Shown: one piece after another, positions 26,298-34,988 of the stretch
Layout of the letters: every line of letters begins with the position of its first letter
Position numbering within the stretch: the first letter of the stretch is position 1
The notes under the pieces: model-generated
Told to the model about the DNA's origin: nothing
Seen by the model: the letters and a program-made list of their open reading frames with translations, nothing else
Database searches by the model: none
Position numbers and translations under genes: made by a program
Origin: JASLBX01 sp035762665
Lineage (GTDB): Bacteria; Actinomycetota; Actinomycetes; Jiangellales; Jiangellaceae
Assembly: GCA_035762665.1 (NCBI GenBank)
Contig: DASTNZ010000235.1
Location: forward strand, 124,001 to 188,000
Reading direction: 5' to 3'
Length of the DNA stretch: 64,000 nucleotides

Positions 26298-27092
26298 ATG
26301 GCGATAGTGACGACACCGACGCTCGCAGTCTTCAAGTTCGCCTCGTGCGACGGCTGCCAGCTCACCTTGCTGGACTGCGAGGACGAGTTGCTGGCCGTCG
26401 CGGACCGGGTCCGCATCGAGCACTTCCTCGAGGCCAGCCGTGAGGTGGGGCCCGGGCCGTACGACTTGTCGCTCGTCGAAGGTTCGGTGACCACACCGCA
26501 GGACGTGAAACGGATCAAGCACGTTCGCGCGATGTCCAAGGTCGTCGTGGCCATCGGCGCGTGCGCGACCGCGGGCGGCATCCAGGCTCTGCGCAACTTC
26601 GCCGACGTGGTGGAATTCCGGCGGATCGTCTACGCGCGGCCCGAGTACATCAAGACCCTTGATCGGTCCAGGCCTATCTCCGCCTACATCCCCGTGGACT
26701 TCCAGCTGCCCGGCTGCCCCATAGACAAAGGCCAGCTACTCGAGGTGATCGTCGCCACCCTGCAGGGCAGGCCGCCGAACGTTCCCGCACACAGCGTGTG
26801 CCACCAGTGCAAGGCACGCGGCACGACATGCGTGATGGTCGCCGACGGCACACCGTGCCTGGGCCCCGTCACTCACGCCGGCTGCGGTGCGCTGTGCCCG
26901 GCCATCGGTCGAGGCTGCTACGGCTGTTTCGGGCCGATGGAATCGCCGAATGTTCCCGCCCTGGCCCGGCAGCTCGACGTGCTCGGCATGGACGGGGACA
27001 GTATCACCCGCGTGTTCCGCACATTCACCGCGGCATCACCCGCGTTCGCCGCCGCCACCGGAGCCGGTGACGACGAATCCGCGCCGGAATGA
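26298..27092 (+). CDS. [NiFe]-hydrogenase small (delta) subunit
   Basis: 264-residue small-subunit protein of the NuoB/20-kDa fold, type group 3b delta. The proximal-cluster Cys are in ASCDGCQLTLLDCE (residues ~14-24), IGACATAGG and PGCPIDKGQL. The C-terminal cysteine-rich block CHQCKARGTTC, PCLGPVTHAGCGALCP and GCYGCFG supplies two further [4Fe-4S] clusters. It passes electrons from the NiFe site to the beta subunit. ATG directly follows the gamma stop. In known group 3b operons the large subunit gene comes next; here the frame is followed by 87 bp of noncoding DNA and pcm. Confidence 0.92.
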   Translation: MAIVTTPTLAVFKFASCDGCQLTLLDCEDELLAVADRVRIEHFLEASREVGPGPYDLSLVEGSVTTPQDVKRIKHVRAMSKVVVAIGACATAGGIQALRNFADVVEFRRIVYARPEYIKTLDRSRPISAYIPVDFQLPGCPIDKGQLLEVIVATLQGRPPNVPAHSVCHQCKARGTTCVMVADGTPCLGPVTHAGCGALCPAIGRGCYGCFGPMESPNVPALARQLDVLGMDGDSITRVFRTFTAASPAFAAATGAGDDESAPE

Positions 27093-27179
27093 CCGTGCTC
27101 GCCGAGTCACCAACCTAGGTAGATCTAATGCGTTCAACCGACGAGCTGAATTGGAGCGGCGAACCCGAGCGAGGCCGGC

Positions 27180-27821
27180 ATGGTCGGTGACGCCTCGCCC
27201 GACAGTCTCGCCAGAGCCATCCGGGCCACCGGAGTCACCGACGAACGCCTGCTCCAGGCCGTGCAGGCAATGCCGCGGGCCGGATTCGTTCCAGCCGCCC
27301 ACGCCGCTGCCGCCTATGACGACTCGCCCATCCCTATCGCACACGGACAGGTCACCACACAGCCCTCGCTGTCCGCGATGATGATCGAGGGCCTCGATCT
27401 CACCGGGAACGAGCACGTCCTCGAGATCGGTACTGGCCTGGGCTTTCAGACCGCACTACTCGCTCGGCTGGCCGGCGACGTCGTGAGTATCGAGCTATGG
27501 CCAGACCTAGTTCGCCAGGCGCGCCGGAACCTCTCGCGACACGGCATTCAGAATGTAGAGCTGCTGATCGGAGACGGCAGCTGTGGCGTGCCAGAGCACG
27601 CTCCGTACGACGCCATCATCGTGTCGGCCGCGTTTCCCAAAGTGCCCGCGCCGCTGGTCGAGCAGCTTCGGCTCGGTGGGCGGCTCGTCCAGCCCATCGG
27701 GCCGGGAGGCGAGGAGGAGGTCGTCCGGTTCCTACGCACTCCCGATGGGCTGCAGCGCCAACAGGTCCTCACCCTGGCCAGGTTCGTCCGCCTCCACGGG
27801 AGGCACGGCTTTCCCAGCTGA
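27180..27821 (+). CDS. pcm: Protein-L-isoaspartate O-methyltransferase
   Basis: 213-residue SAM-dependent enzyme that methylates abnormal isoaspartyl residues to repair ageing proteins. The active-site N-terminal region is DDSPIPIAHGQVTTQPSLSAMMIE, the SAM motif I VLEIGTGLGFQTALLARL, the acidic strand VVSIELWPDLV, and DGSCGVPEHAPYDAIIVSAAFPKVP motif II/III. The usual Pcm motif GSGYQTALLA is GLGFQTALLA. Length is typical. GAGG lies 4 bp before ATG. Protein repair fits a dormancy setting. Confidence 0.92.
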   Translation: MVGDASPDSLARAIRATGVTDERLLQAVQAMPRAGFVPAAHAAAAYDDSPIPIAHGQVTTQPSLSAMMIEGLDLTGNEHVLEIGTGLGFQTALLARLAGDVVSIELWPDLVRQARRNLSRHGIQNVELLIGDGSCGVPEHAPYDAIIVSAAFPKVPAPLVEQLRLGGRLVQPIGPGGEEEVVRFLRTPDGLQRQQVLTLARFVRLHGRHGFPS

Positions 27822-27850
27822 CCGGCCGCGGGTTGCTCCGCGCGGCCGGA

Positions 27851-28828
27851 TTAGCTGGCCCACTCCAGCAACGGTTCGCGACGCGCTGGGTCGCGTAGCT
27901 GCTCGAGCGCCTCCTTTTCGAGCTGGCGGACCCGCTCCTTCGTGAGCCCGACCCGCTCGCCGACCTCGGCCAACGTGTGCTGGCGACCGTCGTGCAGTCC
28001 GTACCGCAAGGTGATGATCAGTGCTTCTCGCGGCGGCAGTGTCCCGACGATCGCCCGCAACTCCTCGGCCAAGGCGCGGAACTCAACCAGGTCGGGTGCT
28101 TGCAGCACTTCGGTATCCTCGATCAGATCGCCGAACCGGGTGTCACCTTCGTCCCCGATCGGGGTGTCGAGGCTGATGACAGACCGAGTGATCTCACGCA
28201 GCTGGTTCACCCTGTCCACGGTGGTGCCGGTGACCTCGGCCAACTCCTCGACGGTCGGCTCGCGACCCAGGCTGAGCTGAAGCCTGCGATCGGCCCGGCC
28301 CAGCGTGGAGATCTGCTCGAGAACGTGCACTGGCAGCCGAATGCCGCGGGCCTTGTCCGCCCGGCCGCGTTCGATGGCCTGCCGGATCCACCACACCGCA
28401 TAAGTGGAGAACTTGTAGCCCTTGCGGTAGTCGAACTTCTCCACCGCCCGGATCAAGCCGAGGTTACCGTCCTGCACGATGTCGAGGAACGAGATCCCGA
28501 CATTTCGGTAGTACTTGCGGGCGGCCGACACGACAAGCCGGAGGTTGGCCCGGATCATGTGGTCCTTGGCCTGAGCGCCGTCGCTGGCGATCGCCTCCAG
28601 CTCCTCGCGCCGGGTTCCGGGTGACAACTCCCGCTCGCCGGCATCGACTGCTCGCAACAGCTCGGCCGCGAAGACGCCAGCCTCGATCCGCTTTGCCAGC
28701 TCAACCTCCTCGGCAGCGGTGAGCAACGGCGTCGCGCGGATCTGCTTCAGGTACTGCCCGACCAGGTCGTAATCCTCGTCAGGCAACCTCGGCTCGCTAC
28801 GCCGCGCTCCATTCGCACTACGGGCCAT
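27851..28828 (-). CDS. RNA polymerase sigma factor, RpoD/SigB family
   Basis: 325-residue primary-like (group 2) sigma factor. Region 1.2 is DLVGQYLKQIRATPLLTAAEEVELAKRIE; region 2 holds SFLDIVQDGNLGLIRAVEKFDYRKGYKFSTYAVWWIRQAIERG; region 3 RLPVHVLEQISTLGRADRRLQLSLGREPTVEELAEVTG; region 4 LRYGLHDGRQHTLAEVGERVGLTKERVRQLEKEALEQL with the -35 HTH. There is no long region 1.1, so it is more likely an alternative sigma factor than the housekeeping one. Start at ATG 28828 with GAGGAGG 9 bp upstream; the frame extends 69 bp further to a GTG without a site. Pcm is convergent. Confidence 0.92.
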   Translation of the reverse strand: MARSANGARRSEPRLPDEDYDLVGQYLKQIRATPLLTAAEEVELAKRIEAGVFAAELLRAVDAGERELSPGTRREELEAIASDGAQAKDHMIRANLRLVVSAARKYYRNVGISFLDIVQDGNLGLIRAVEKFDYRKGYKFSTYAVWWIRQAIERGRADKARGIRLPVHVLEQISTLGRADRRLQLSLGREPTVEELAEVTGTTVDRVNQLREITRSVISLDTPIGDEGDTRFGDLIEDTEVLQAPDLVEFRALAEELRAIVGTLPPREALIITLRYGLHDGRQHTLAEVGERVGLTKERVRQLEKEALEQLRDPARREPLLEWAS

Positions 28829-28938
28829 CCCAGCAACCTCCTCTACCAGCCAACCTCGGTAGGTGTCGTGCCGAGCAGAGCCCAAGGTCCCGAACACTGA
28901 GATCGAGTGGTCATCACAGTTGGCGACGCGCCGCCCCG

Positions 28939-28956
28939 CCTCAGACCCGTCTGAGG
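28939..28956 (-). terminator. Hairpin after rtcA-like gene
   Basis: CCTCAGA-CCCG-TCTGAGG is a 7-bp stem with a 4-nt loop, 25 bp beyond the rtcA stop in its direction of transcription and 110 bp upstream of the sigma start. No U-run is present. Confidence 0.45.
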
Positions 28957-28981
28957 TCCGGCTGCCCGGGTCCTGATCCGT

Positions 28982-30073
28982 TCATGCTCTTGGCTGTACA
29001 CGACTTCCATCCACGGTCAACAGGTGCCCGGTCAGACTTGCCGGCCCGAGCCCGAACACCTCGGCCAGCCACAGGGCGGTGCGCACATGGTCCGTGACAG
29101 CGCCTAGACATACCCGAGTGCGGCCATCGGCTAGGGCGGCGAAAACGATGATCTGATCGGAGGCAAAGCGATCGAGCACCGCACCCGAGCGGATTTCGTC
29201 CAGCAGCTGGCGCGCAGCCGACGTGCCGATCCTCTCTGCGGACCGCCCGGGTGCGCCGGCGCGGTCCGCACCCAGCCGCAGGCCGTCCGCGAGCTCAGCG
29301 AACACAGCGAGACCGGCACCAGGCTGCGGCGCGGTGGTTTCCTCGCACTCGTCGATCGCAGCCTCATACCCGGCCCCGGCGAGGACGTGTCGTGCCGCAT
29401 CGGCCATGCGGCGACTCACGTGGCGCTGCTGAAGATGCGACGACAGCGCAATGCCCCACACCCTGCGTACTGGCGCCTGCCGCTCGGCGACGAGTGGTCT
29501 CAGCAGACCAGTGGGTCGGACCTCCACGTGCATTACGCCGCCACCGGTGGGAACGTAACCGGGCCGGACCATGGTCACAGACACGGCAAGCCCCATTCGA
29601 CCAAGCAGTGGGGCCAGTACCTGCTGCACGTGGAACGGCGACGGCGCTCGATCTTGGAACAGCCCGCCGACGAGCTCAAGCTCGAGCGGCTCAACCGCGG
29701 TGGCCGCGACCGGAAGGAGCGCAAGCAGCAGCGCGGTGGCCGACCCGGCTGTGCCGACATCGAACCGGTAGCGGCCACCTGGCCGTTGCCCCCCAGGACG
29801 AAACGTGAACATGCCGGAACCGACGTGATCACCGTCAAGTTCGCCACCCACCAGATCTCGGACTGCGTGCACCGCGCACAGATGCTGTGGCCGCAACCCA
29901 GGCTTCGGCCGGCGGGCGCGAACGCTACGAACACATATCTGTTTGCCGGTGACGGCTGCATACGCCGCCGCCTGCCGTACGATCACGCCAGACCCCGACA
30001 GGGTGGCTCCGTCAATATCGAGCATGGCCGTCTCACGCATCACTCGGCTCAACGCATCACCAGCTCGGGTCAC
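28982..30073 (-). CDS. rtcA: RNA 3'-terminal phosphate cyclase
   Basis: 363-residue RtcA, which converts RNA 3'-phosphates to 2',3'-cyclic phosphates using ATP. Conserved blocks: MLDIDGATLSGSGVIVRQAAAY (glycine-rich start), RRPKPGLRPQHLCAVHAVRDL, GMFTFRPGG, and FASDQIIVFAALADG followed by VTDHVRTALWLAE. His329 in TDH aligns with the histidine adenylylated in E. coli and human RtcA, so it should be active. GTG 30073 overlaps the USP stop (GTGA); an internal ATG at 30025 is an alternative start matching where family similarity begins. It is the last gene of the V/A-ATPase operon. Confidence 0.88.
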   Translation of the reverse strand: MTRAGDALSRVMRETAMLDIDGATLSGSGVIVRQAAAYAAVTGKQICVRSVRARRPKPGLRPQHLCAVHAVRDLVGGELDGDHVGSGMFTFRPGGQRPGGRYRFDVGTAGSATALLLALLPVAATAVEPLELELVGGLFQDRAPSPFHVQQVLAPLLGRMGLAVSVTMVRPGYVPTGGGVMHVEVRPTGLLRPLVAERQAPVRRVWGIALSSHLQQRHVSRRMADAARHVLAGAGYEAAIDECEETTAPQPGAGLAVFAELADGLRLGADRAGAPGRSAERIGTSAARQLLDEIRSGAVLDRFASDQIIVFAALADGRTRVCLGAVTDHVRTALWLAEVFGLGPASLTGHLLTVDGSRVQPRA

Positions 30074-30504
30074 CGGGCCGGAGGTGGCACGACCAGGACC
30101 GGCAGGTCGGAGAACTCCAGGATGCGCTGCGCTTCGACGCCGACGTAGGGGACACCGACGCCGCGCTGCGATGCTCGCGCGATGACGATGACGTCCGCGC
30201 GACTCCGGCGAGACTCGGCCAGCACCTCGGCCGCTGCGGCGCCCGAGACCTGGATGGTGTCGGCAGCCACCCCGGCGGCCGCGGCCCGTCGCTGCACATG
30301 TCTCAGCGTGGCGTTGGCGGCAAGCACCCGACGCCCGCCGACGGGCATTGACGCGGCGCTGATGCGCTCATCCAGCGCATGGTCTTGGAGAACTGTGATG
30401 GCAACGATGGTGCCGCCGGTGGCGGCGGCCATCCCGATGGCGACCTCGGCGGCGTGGAACGCGGCTGGTGCGTCATCGACGGCGACCAGAATGCGCCTGA
30501 ACAT
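30070..30504 (-). CDS. Single-domain universal stress protein
   Basis: 144-residue USP: RILVAVDDAPAAFHAAEVAIGMA at the start and ADVIVIARASQRGVGVPYVGVEAQRILEFSDLPVLVVP at the end. The ATP-binding glycine pattern G2xG9xGS is replaced by ASQRGVGVPYVGVEAQ, so it may not bind ATP. It starts 6 bp after the V/A-ATPase D-subunit stop and overlaps the rtcA start by 4 bp, tying the ATPase operon to RNA repair. Confidence 0.88.
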   Translation of the reverse strand: MFRRILVAVDDAPAAFHAAEVAIGMAAATGGTIVAITVLQDHALDERISAASMPVGGRRVLAANATLRHVQRRAAAAGVAADTIQVSGAAAAEVLAESRRSRADVIVIARASQRGVGVPYVGVEAQRILEFSDLPVLVVPPPAR

Positions 30505-30510
30505 GCTCTC

Positions 30511-31125
30511 TCACCTCCCCTGGGAAGCATTGAGCCGGTTGGCGGCCCAGCGGACCCGAACGTTCTCTTCACGGTCGAGCTCGTCGAGCTGCATCTCGAG
30601 CACCCGAAGGGCGTCCTCGAGCTGAGGTATCCAGCGCTTGTCGATGGCCCGCTGGCGGGTGCGGGTGTGGGCGAGTTCGGTGGCCAGCATCGCCACCGCC
30701 CGGCTGATGGCGGCATGCTGAACGCCGGCCGCGAGCGCCTGCCGGTGGGCGGCTGTCGCATATGACAGCGCCGAGCTCCCCGCCCTGACGGGGTCGCCGG
30801 GTGGTGTGACGGTGGTGTGAACTGGATACCTGACGCCCATCGCCTCGCCGTACTTGACGGTCACGGTCGCCGAAGTTGCCGGCGTCGCAGCGGCCAGAGC
30901 GCGCTGCCCGTCCAGGGCCTCGGTCCGGTGCAACCAGGCTCTCGCCTCGCGAGCACTGCGTTCCCAATCCTCCCCGGTACGGCGGGCTTCCAGCGTGAGG
31001 CGGTCCAGTTCACCGGCCAGGATGCGGCATTTTCGGTCGAGCAGTTCGCTGGCCCGGGCGGCCACAGCGAGCTGGTGGCGCAGCCGGAGCCGGCCGGCCC
31101 GTCCCGTCGCCATTGCCTTGCTCAT
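30511..31125 (-). CDS. ntpD: V/A-type ATPase subunit D (central rotor shaft)
   Basis: 204-residue coiled-coil protein of the ATP synthase D family, the central stalk rotating inside A3B3. The N-terminus (ATGRAGRLRLRHQLAVAARASELLDRKCRILAGEL) and the C-terminal helix (KRWIPQLEDALRVLEMQLDELDREENVRVRWAANRL) match the family's paired helices. ATG 31125 overlaps the B-subunit stop by 4 bp; the longer in-frame extension upstream is the shadow of subunit B. Confidence 0.92.
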   Translation of the reverse strand: MSKAMATGRAGRLRLRHQLAVAARASELLDRKCRILAGELDRLTLEARRTGEDWERSAREARAWLHRTEALDGQRALAAATPATSATVTVKYGEAMGVRYPVHTTVTPPGDPVRAGSSALSYATAAHRQALAAGVQHAAISRAVAMLATELAHTRTRQRAIDKRWIPQLEDALRVLEMQLDELDREENVRVRWAANRLNASQGR

Positions 31126-32546
31126 GACAGCCGCGCCTTGTTGTTCAGATAGGTCCGGAGGAGCGTCGCCGGCAGCATGGTCAGCTCTCGCCGGGGCAGA
31201 ACGGCCAGCGCCTGCCAGGCCAGCTCGAGCGTCCTGTCGAGCGGCCGCGACTCGGTTGGCTGTTGATGCACCAACTGCTGCTCGATCGCGGTGCGGTAGT
31301 CCAGGTAGCGCCGGTCGGTCCCGCTCAGCGCCACCACCCCGATCAGGTCGGCCAGCTCCGCGGCTTGCCGGGCCCGAGCCAGCGCGGCGATGACCTGGGC
31401 CGCCACGTCCAGGTGGTCGTCGCGGGTGCGGCCGGGCCCTGCGCCCTTGCGCATCAGCCTGGACAGCGACGACAACACGTCCATCGGCGGGTAGACCCCG
31501 CGTGCGTGCAACTCCGGCGACAAGACGATCTGGCCTTCGGTGATGTAGCCCGTGAGGTCCGGGACCGGGTGGGTGATGTCTCCGGCCGGCATGGTCAGGA
31601 CCGGGATGATGGTGACCGAACCCGGCCGACCACGGATCCGGCCGCACCGCTCGTAGAGAGAAGCCAGGTCGCTGTAGAGGTAGCCGGGGTAGGCACGGCG
31701 AGCCGGGACCTCGTGGCGCGCCGCGGCAACTTCCCGCACGGCGTCGCAGTAGCTGGTCATGTCTGACATCACCACCAGCACGTGGTGGCCGCCGGTGTAG
31801 GCGAAGTGCTCCGCGATGGTCAACGCGATCCGTGGTGTCAGAAGCCGCTCGATGATCGGGTCGTCCGCGGTGTTGAGCAGCGCGACGAGTTCGCCGGCGG
31901 CCGAGCGCTCCTCCAGGGCATCGCGGACGAACGCGGCGTCCGCATGGGTAAGGCCCATGCCGGCGAACACGACCCGGAACGAGGCACCGGCAACAGTGGC
32001 CTGCGCGGCGATCTGGGTCGCGAGCTGAAGGTGCGGGAGGCCGGGCACGGAGAAGATCGGCAGCTTCTGGCCCCGGACGACGGTTGTGAGTGCGTCGATG
32101 GCGGAGACCCCGGTCAGCACTGGTTCGGAAGGGGGTTCGCGATGCACCGGGTTGAGTGGCCATCCCGACACCGGCGCGGTGTCGTGACCCAGCACCGGTG
32201 GGCCGCCATCGATCGGCTCGCCGCGGCCATTGCACACCCGACCCAGCCAGCCCGATCCGAGCGGAATGTGCAGTGGTCGGCCAGTGAAGCGGACGCGCAG
32301 CCCTCCGGGGCGCAGCCCGTCAATGCCCTGAAGCGCCTGGACGACGGCGAGATCGCCGTTCACCTCGAGCACGACACCATGGCGGCGAGTGCCGTCCTCG
32401 ATCTCCAGGACGGCGAACTCGTCCCATCCGACACCGTGGACGCCCTTCAGGACGAGCAACGACCCGTGGAGTGCCTGGACGTCGGAGTACTCGACCGCAT
32501 CAGTCGCGATCAGCCCACCGGCCTCAGGGACGGTCTGCGTCTTCAT
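31122..32546 (-). CDS. ntpB: V/A-type ATPase subunit B (non-catalytic)
   Basis: 474-residue regulatory B subunit. Family segments include YSDVQALHGSLLVLKGV, GRVCNGRGEPIDGGPP, SAIDALTTVVRGQKLPIFS and MTSYCDAVREVAAARHEVPARRAYPGYLYSDLASLYERCGRI. The P-loop of the A subunit is replaced by SVPGLPHLQLATQIA, as expected for B. ATG 32546 overlaps the A-subunit stop (ATGA), fixing the start. Confidence 0.96.
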   Translation of the reverse strand: MKTQTVPEAGGLIATDAVEYSDVQALHGSLLVLKGVHGVGWDEFAVLEIEDGTRRHGVVLEVNGDLAVVQALQGIDGLRPGGLRVRFTGRPLHIPLGSGWLGRVCNGRGEPIDGGPPVLGHDTAPVSGWPLNPVHREPPSEPVLTGVSAIDALTTVVRGQKLPIFSVPGLPHLQLATQIAAQATVAGASFRVVFAGMGLTHADAAFVRDALEERSAAGELVALLNTADDPIIERLLTPRIALTIAEHFAYTGGHHVLVVMSDMTSYCDAVREVAAARHEVPARRAYPGYLYSDLASLYERCGRIRGRPGSVTIIPVLTMPAGDITHPVPDLTGYITEGQIVLSPELHARGVYPPMDVLSSLSRLMRKGAGPGRTRDDHLDVAAQVIAALARARQAAELADLIGVVALSGTDRRYLDYRTAIEQQLVHQQPTESRPLDRTLELAWQALAVLPRRELTMLPATLLRTYLNNKARLS

Positions 32547-34255
32547 TCCAGCTCCTCCAGGGCGCGCAGCACCTCGTCGCGGCAAGCGGCGATCGGACCG
32601 GTGTCGTCCGGTCCGGTCTCATCCCGGACGCGGATGAGCGGGCCGAAGTCGAACTCCTCGATCGTGGTGGCCGGCACGCCGCGCTCGACCAGCCGCTGGC
32701 ACGCGTCCACCACGTCGAGAACCAGTTGCAGCAGCGTTGCCCCCTTGTCGGCGCTGCTGAACCCGTCGTTAACGCTCAGCGCGTTCTGCATGAGAACCGC
32801 CTCGCGGATCAGCCGCCCGGCCAGCATCACAATGCGCTCGTGCCCGGGCAGTGCGCCGGTGCCGACGATCTCGGCAAGGGCGGCCAGCCGGTCGGCGTCG
32901 GCGAGCAACGTCGCTGCCCGGGCGCGCCGGTGCGGCCACTCGGTATCACTGTGTTCGGCATGCCACGCGCCCACCGCATCGACCTGTCGGGCGAAGGACG
33001 CACCCCAGCTGACCGCCGGGTAGTGCCTCGAGTAGGCCAGGTCGCGGTCGAGCGTCCACAATGCCTCGATGAAGCGTTGGGTCGCCGTCGTTACCGGCTC
33101 GGCCATGTCTCCACCGGGTGGCGACACCGCACCGATGATGGTGACCGAGGCATTGTGCCCACCCAACGTGCGCACCCGGCCGGCTCGCTCGTAGAACGCC
33201 GCGAGAGCGGACGCGAGATCGGCCGGGTAACCCTCCTCGGCCGGCAACGCGCCGGTTCGGGACGCGAACTCGCGCCGGGCCTCCGCCCAGCGCGACGTCG
33301 AGTCGGCGATCACCACGGCCTCGTGTCCCATATCCCGGTAGTACTCCGCCACCGTGATCGCAGAGTAGATGCTCGCCTCCCGCGCCATCATCGGCATGTT
33401 CGAGGTATTGGCCAGGATCACCGTCCGGTCGATCAACCGGCCGCCGGTGCGGGGGTCGGTCAGCTCAGCGAGCTCGGCCAGTACGTCGGCCATCTCGTTG
33501 CCACGCTCGCCGCAGCCCACGTAGACGATCACGTCGGCATCGCACCACTTGGCGATCTGCTGAAGCAGCACGGTCTTGCCTGTGCCGAACCCGCCGGGCA
33601 CGGCGGCCGCGTAACCACGGCCGACAGGGAACAGCAGGTCGAGCACGCGCTGACCGGTGTGCAGCGGCACCACGGCGTCGTCTCGCGCGATGAAGGGACG
33701 TCGTCGCCGCACCGGCCAGTGCTCCCACAACAGGACGTCACGCTCCCCCACACGAGCGACGGTTGCGTCGTCGGCGATCTCGCCAGGATCGGACAGCCAG
33801 GTCACCTGGCCTGAGCTCCCGAGCGGCACCAATACCTGGTGCTGCAAACCGTTCTTCAGGGCGATGGCGCCCAGGGTGGTACCTGCTGCGACGTGCTGGC
33901 CAACGGCAACTGCAGGTGTGAAGACCCAGCGGCGGTCGGCGCGTCGAGCACGCTCCGCGGGCGAGAGCCACACCGGGGCGGACATGAGTGGGCGCAGCAG
34001 GCCGTCGAAGACCTGTCCGAGCAGGCCGGGTCCGAGCCGTGCGGACAGCGGGAAACCAGTTGCCCGCACCGTGTCGCCCACCCGCAGCCCACCTGTGTAC
34101 TCGTAAGCCTGGAGCGTCACGGTGCCGTCGGCAATTGCCACGACTTCGGACGGGATTCGGTGCGGGCCGACGAAGACCACCTCGAACATGCCCGCACCGG
34201 CCAGGCCGGTGGCCTCCACCAGCGGCCCGTTCACCCTGCCGACTACGCCGCCCAC
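32543..34255 (-). CDS. ntpA: V/A-type ATPase subunit A (catalytic)
   Basis: 570-residue catalytic subunit of the rotary V/A-type ATPase. N-terminal barrel VVGRVNGPLVEATGL, the A-subunit-specific bulge domain (about 90-180), Walker A GGFGTGKT at residues 221-228 (usually GPFGSGKT), Walker B-type VIVYVGCGERGNEM and DSTSRWAEARREFASRTGALPAEEGYPADLAS, and a C-terminal helical domain. GTG 34255 was chosen because homology begins at residue 2; it overlaps subunit E by 13 bp. It hydrolyses or makes ATP coupled to ion flow through I/K. Confidence 0.96.
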   Translation of the reverse strand: MGGVVGRVNGPLVEATGLAGAGMFEVVFVGPHRIPSEVVAIADGTVTLQAYEYTGGLRVGDTVRATGFPLSARLGPGLLGQVFDGLLRPLMSAPVWLSPAERARRADRRWVFTPAVAVGQHVAAGTTLGAIALKNGLQHQVLVPLGSSGQVTWLSDPGEIADDATVARVGERDVLLWEHWPVRRRRPFIARDDAVVPLHTGQRVLDLLFPVGRGYAAAVPGGFGTGKTVLLQQIAKWCDADVIVYVGCGERGNEMADVLAELAELTDPRTGGRLIDRTVILANTSNMPMMAREASIYSAITVAEYYRDMGHEAVVIADSTSRWAEARREFASRTGALPAEEGYPADLASALAAFYERAGRVRTLGGHNASVTIIGAVSPPGGDMAEPVTTATQRFIEALWTLDRDLAYSRHYPAVSWGASFARQVDAVGAWHAEHSDTEWPHRRARAATLLADADRLAALAEIVGTGALPGHERIVMLAGRLIREAVLMQNALSVNDGFSSADKGATLLQLVLDVVDACQRLVERGVPATTIEEFDFGPLIRVRDETGPDDTGPIAACRDEVLRALEELE

Positions 34256-34770
34256 AGCCGCTCCGCTCCCACGCCCAGCCGGTCCACCTCGCGCTCGGCG
34301 AGCACCGACAGCGACAGATCCAGGCGGCGGCTACCGCTCACCGCCACGACACCACCATCCGGGCTCTCGTGCACGGATGCGTCCGGCCCCATCGCGCTGA
34401 CAGCCCGTTCGGTCAGCCGGCGCAACATCGCGCGGTAATCAGGGTCGTCGCGCAGCGCCCGAGCGGCGTCTCGGCTCAGTCGGCGCAACCGGTCATACAG
34501 GTCGCGTTGCACCACCAACACCACGTCTCTGGCCTCCCGTCGGCGCCGGACGACTCGGGCCGCGACCGCGGCCCGGGCCTGCTCCTCCCCTTCGGCGCGG
34601 CTGGCGGCAAGGATGCCGAAGGCGCGAGCCCGCGCCTCCGCCCGGATCTCTCCCGCCCGGTGCCGCGCCTGATCGAGCATGGCGCGGGCATCGGCCTCGG
34701 CTTGCGCCCGCAGCGCGGCCTTCACTGGTGCCAGCGCTGCCGCCGCTTCCGCCGGGAGTAGTGCGCTCAT
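34243..34770 (-). CDS. ntpE: V/A-type ATPase subunit E (peripheral stalk)
   Basis: 175-residue peripheral stalk protein. The N-terminal 75 residues form an Ala/Arg/Glu-rich coiled coil (ADARAMLDQARHRAGEIRAEARARAFGILAASRAEGEEQ) and the C-terminal part a globular domain (PDYRAMLRRLTERAVSAMG, ending LGVGAERLWAA). Sequence conservation is low, so the call rests on coiled-coil layout, length and position between F and A. Overlaps F by 4 bp. Confidence 0.82.
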   Translation of the reverse strand: MSALLPAEAAAALAPVKAALRAQAEADARAMLDQARHRAGEIRAEARARAFGILAASRAEGEEQARAAVAARVVRRRREARDVVLVVQRDLYDRLRRLSRDAARALRDDPDYRAMLRRLTERAVSAMGPDASVHESPDGGVVAVSGSRRLDLSLSVLAEREVDRLGVGAERLWAA

Positions 34771-34988
34771 GCCGGCATCACCACCGTCATCGGAGCGGCC
34801 GCCTCATCGCGCGCCGCGGACAACGCCGCCGCGGCAGCCGGGGTGAGCACGACGACTTGTACGCCTGGCGGCAGTCTCTCCCACCGCTCCCGGGCCTGCT
34901 CAGGGGTCTCGGCCACCAGCGGCAGCCCGCCGGCCAGCGCGTACCCCTGGATCAGGGCACGCTCGCCAAGCACGGCGACGGTCGTCAT
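34767..34988 (-). CDS. V/A-type ATPase subunit F (central stalk)
   Basis: 73-residue Rossmann-like small subunit: TVAVLGERALIQGYALAGG at the N-terminus and VQVVVLTPAAAAAL in the middle. Shorter than the usual 100 residues, with the C-terminal helix reduced. It attaches to subunit D. Start ATG 34988 overlaps the K stop (TGATG). Assignment rests mainly on position and the N-terminal GxxxxxxGYxLAG pattern. Confidence 0.78.
   Translation of the reverse strand: MTTVAVLGERALIQGYALAGGLPLVAETPEQARERWERLPPGVQVVVLTPAAAAALSAARDEAAAPMTVVMPA

Noticed and set aside
27093..27179. Possible remnant of the hydrogenase large subunit
   Set aside because: Only a 20-codon frame is present and it shows no NiFe-type CxxC or other resemblance, so the gap cannot be called a pseudogene.
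28947..28960. DosR-like match CCGTCTGAGGTCCG (8/14 on the minus strand)
   Set aside because: It overlaps the hairpin behind rtcA, lacks a strong partner and is over 110 bp from the sigma start, so it is not listed as a box.
30511..32235. A 574-codon reading frame on the minus strand
   Set aside because: Its first two thirds are an Arg/Pro/Gly-rich shadow of subunit B; only the last 204 codons form subunit D.
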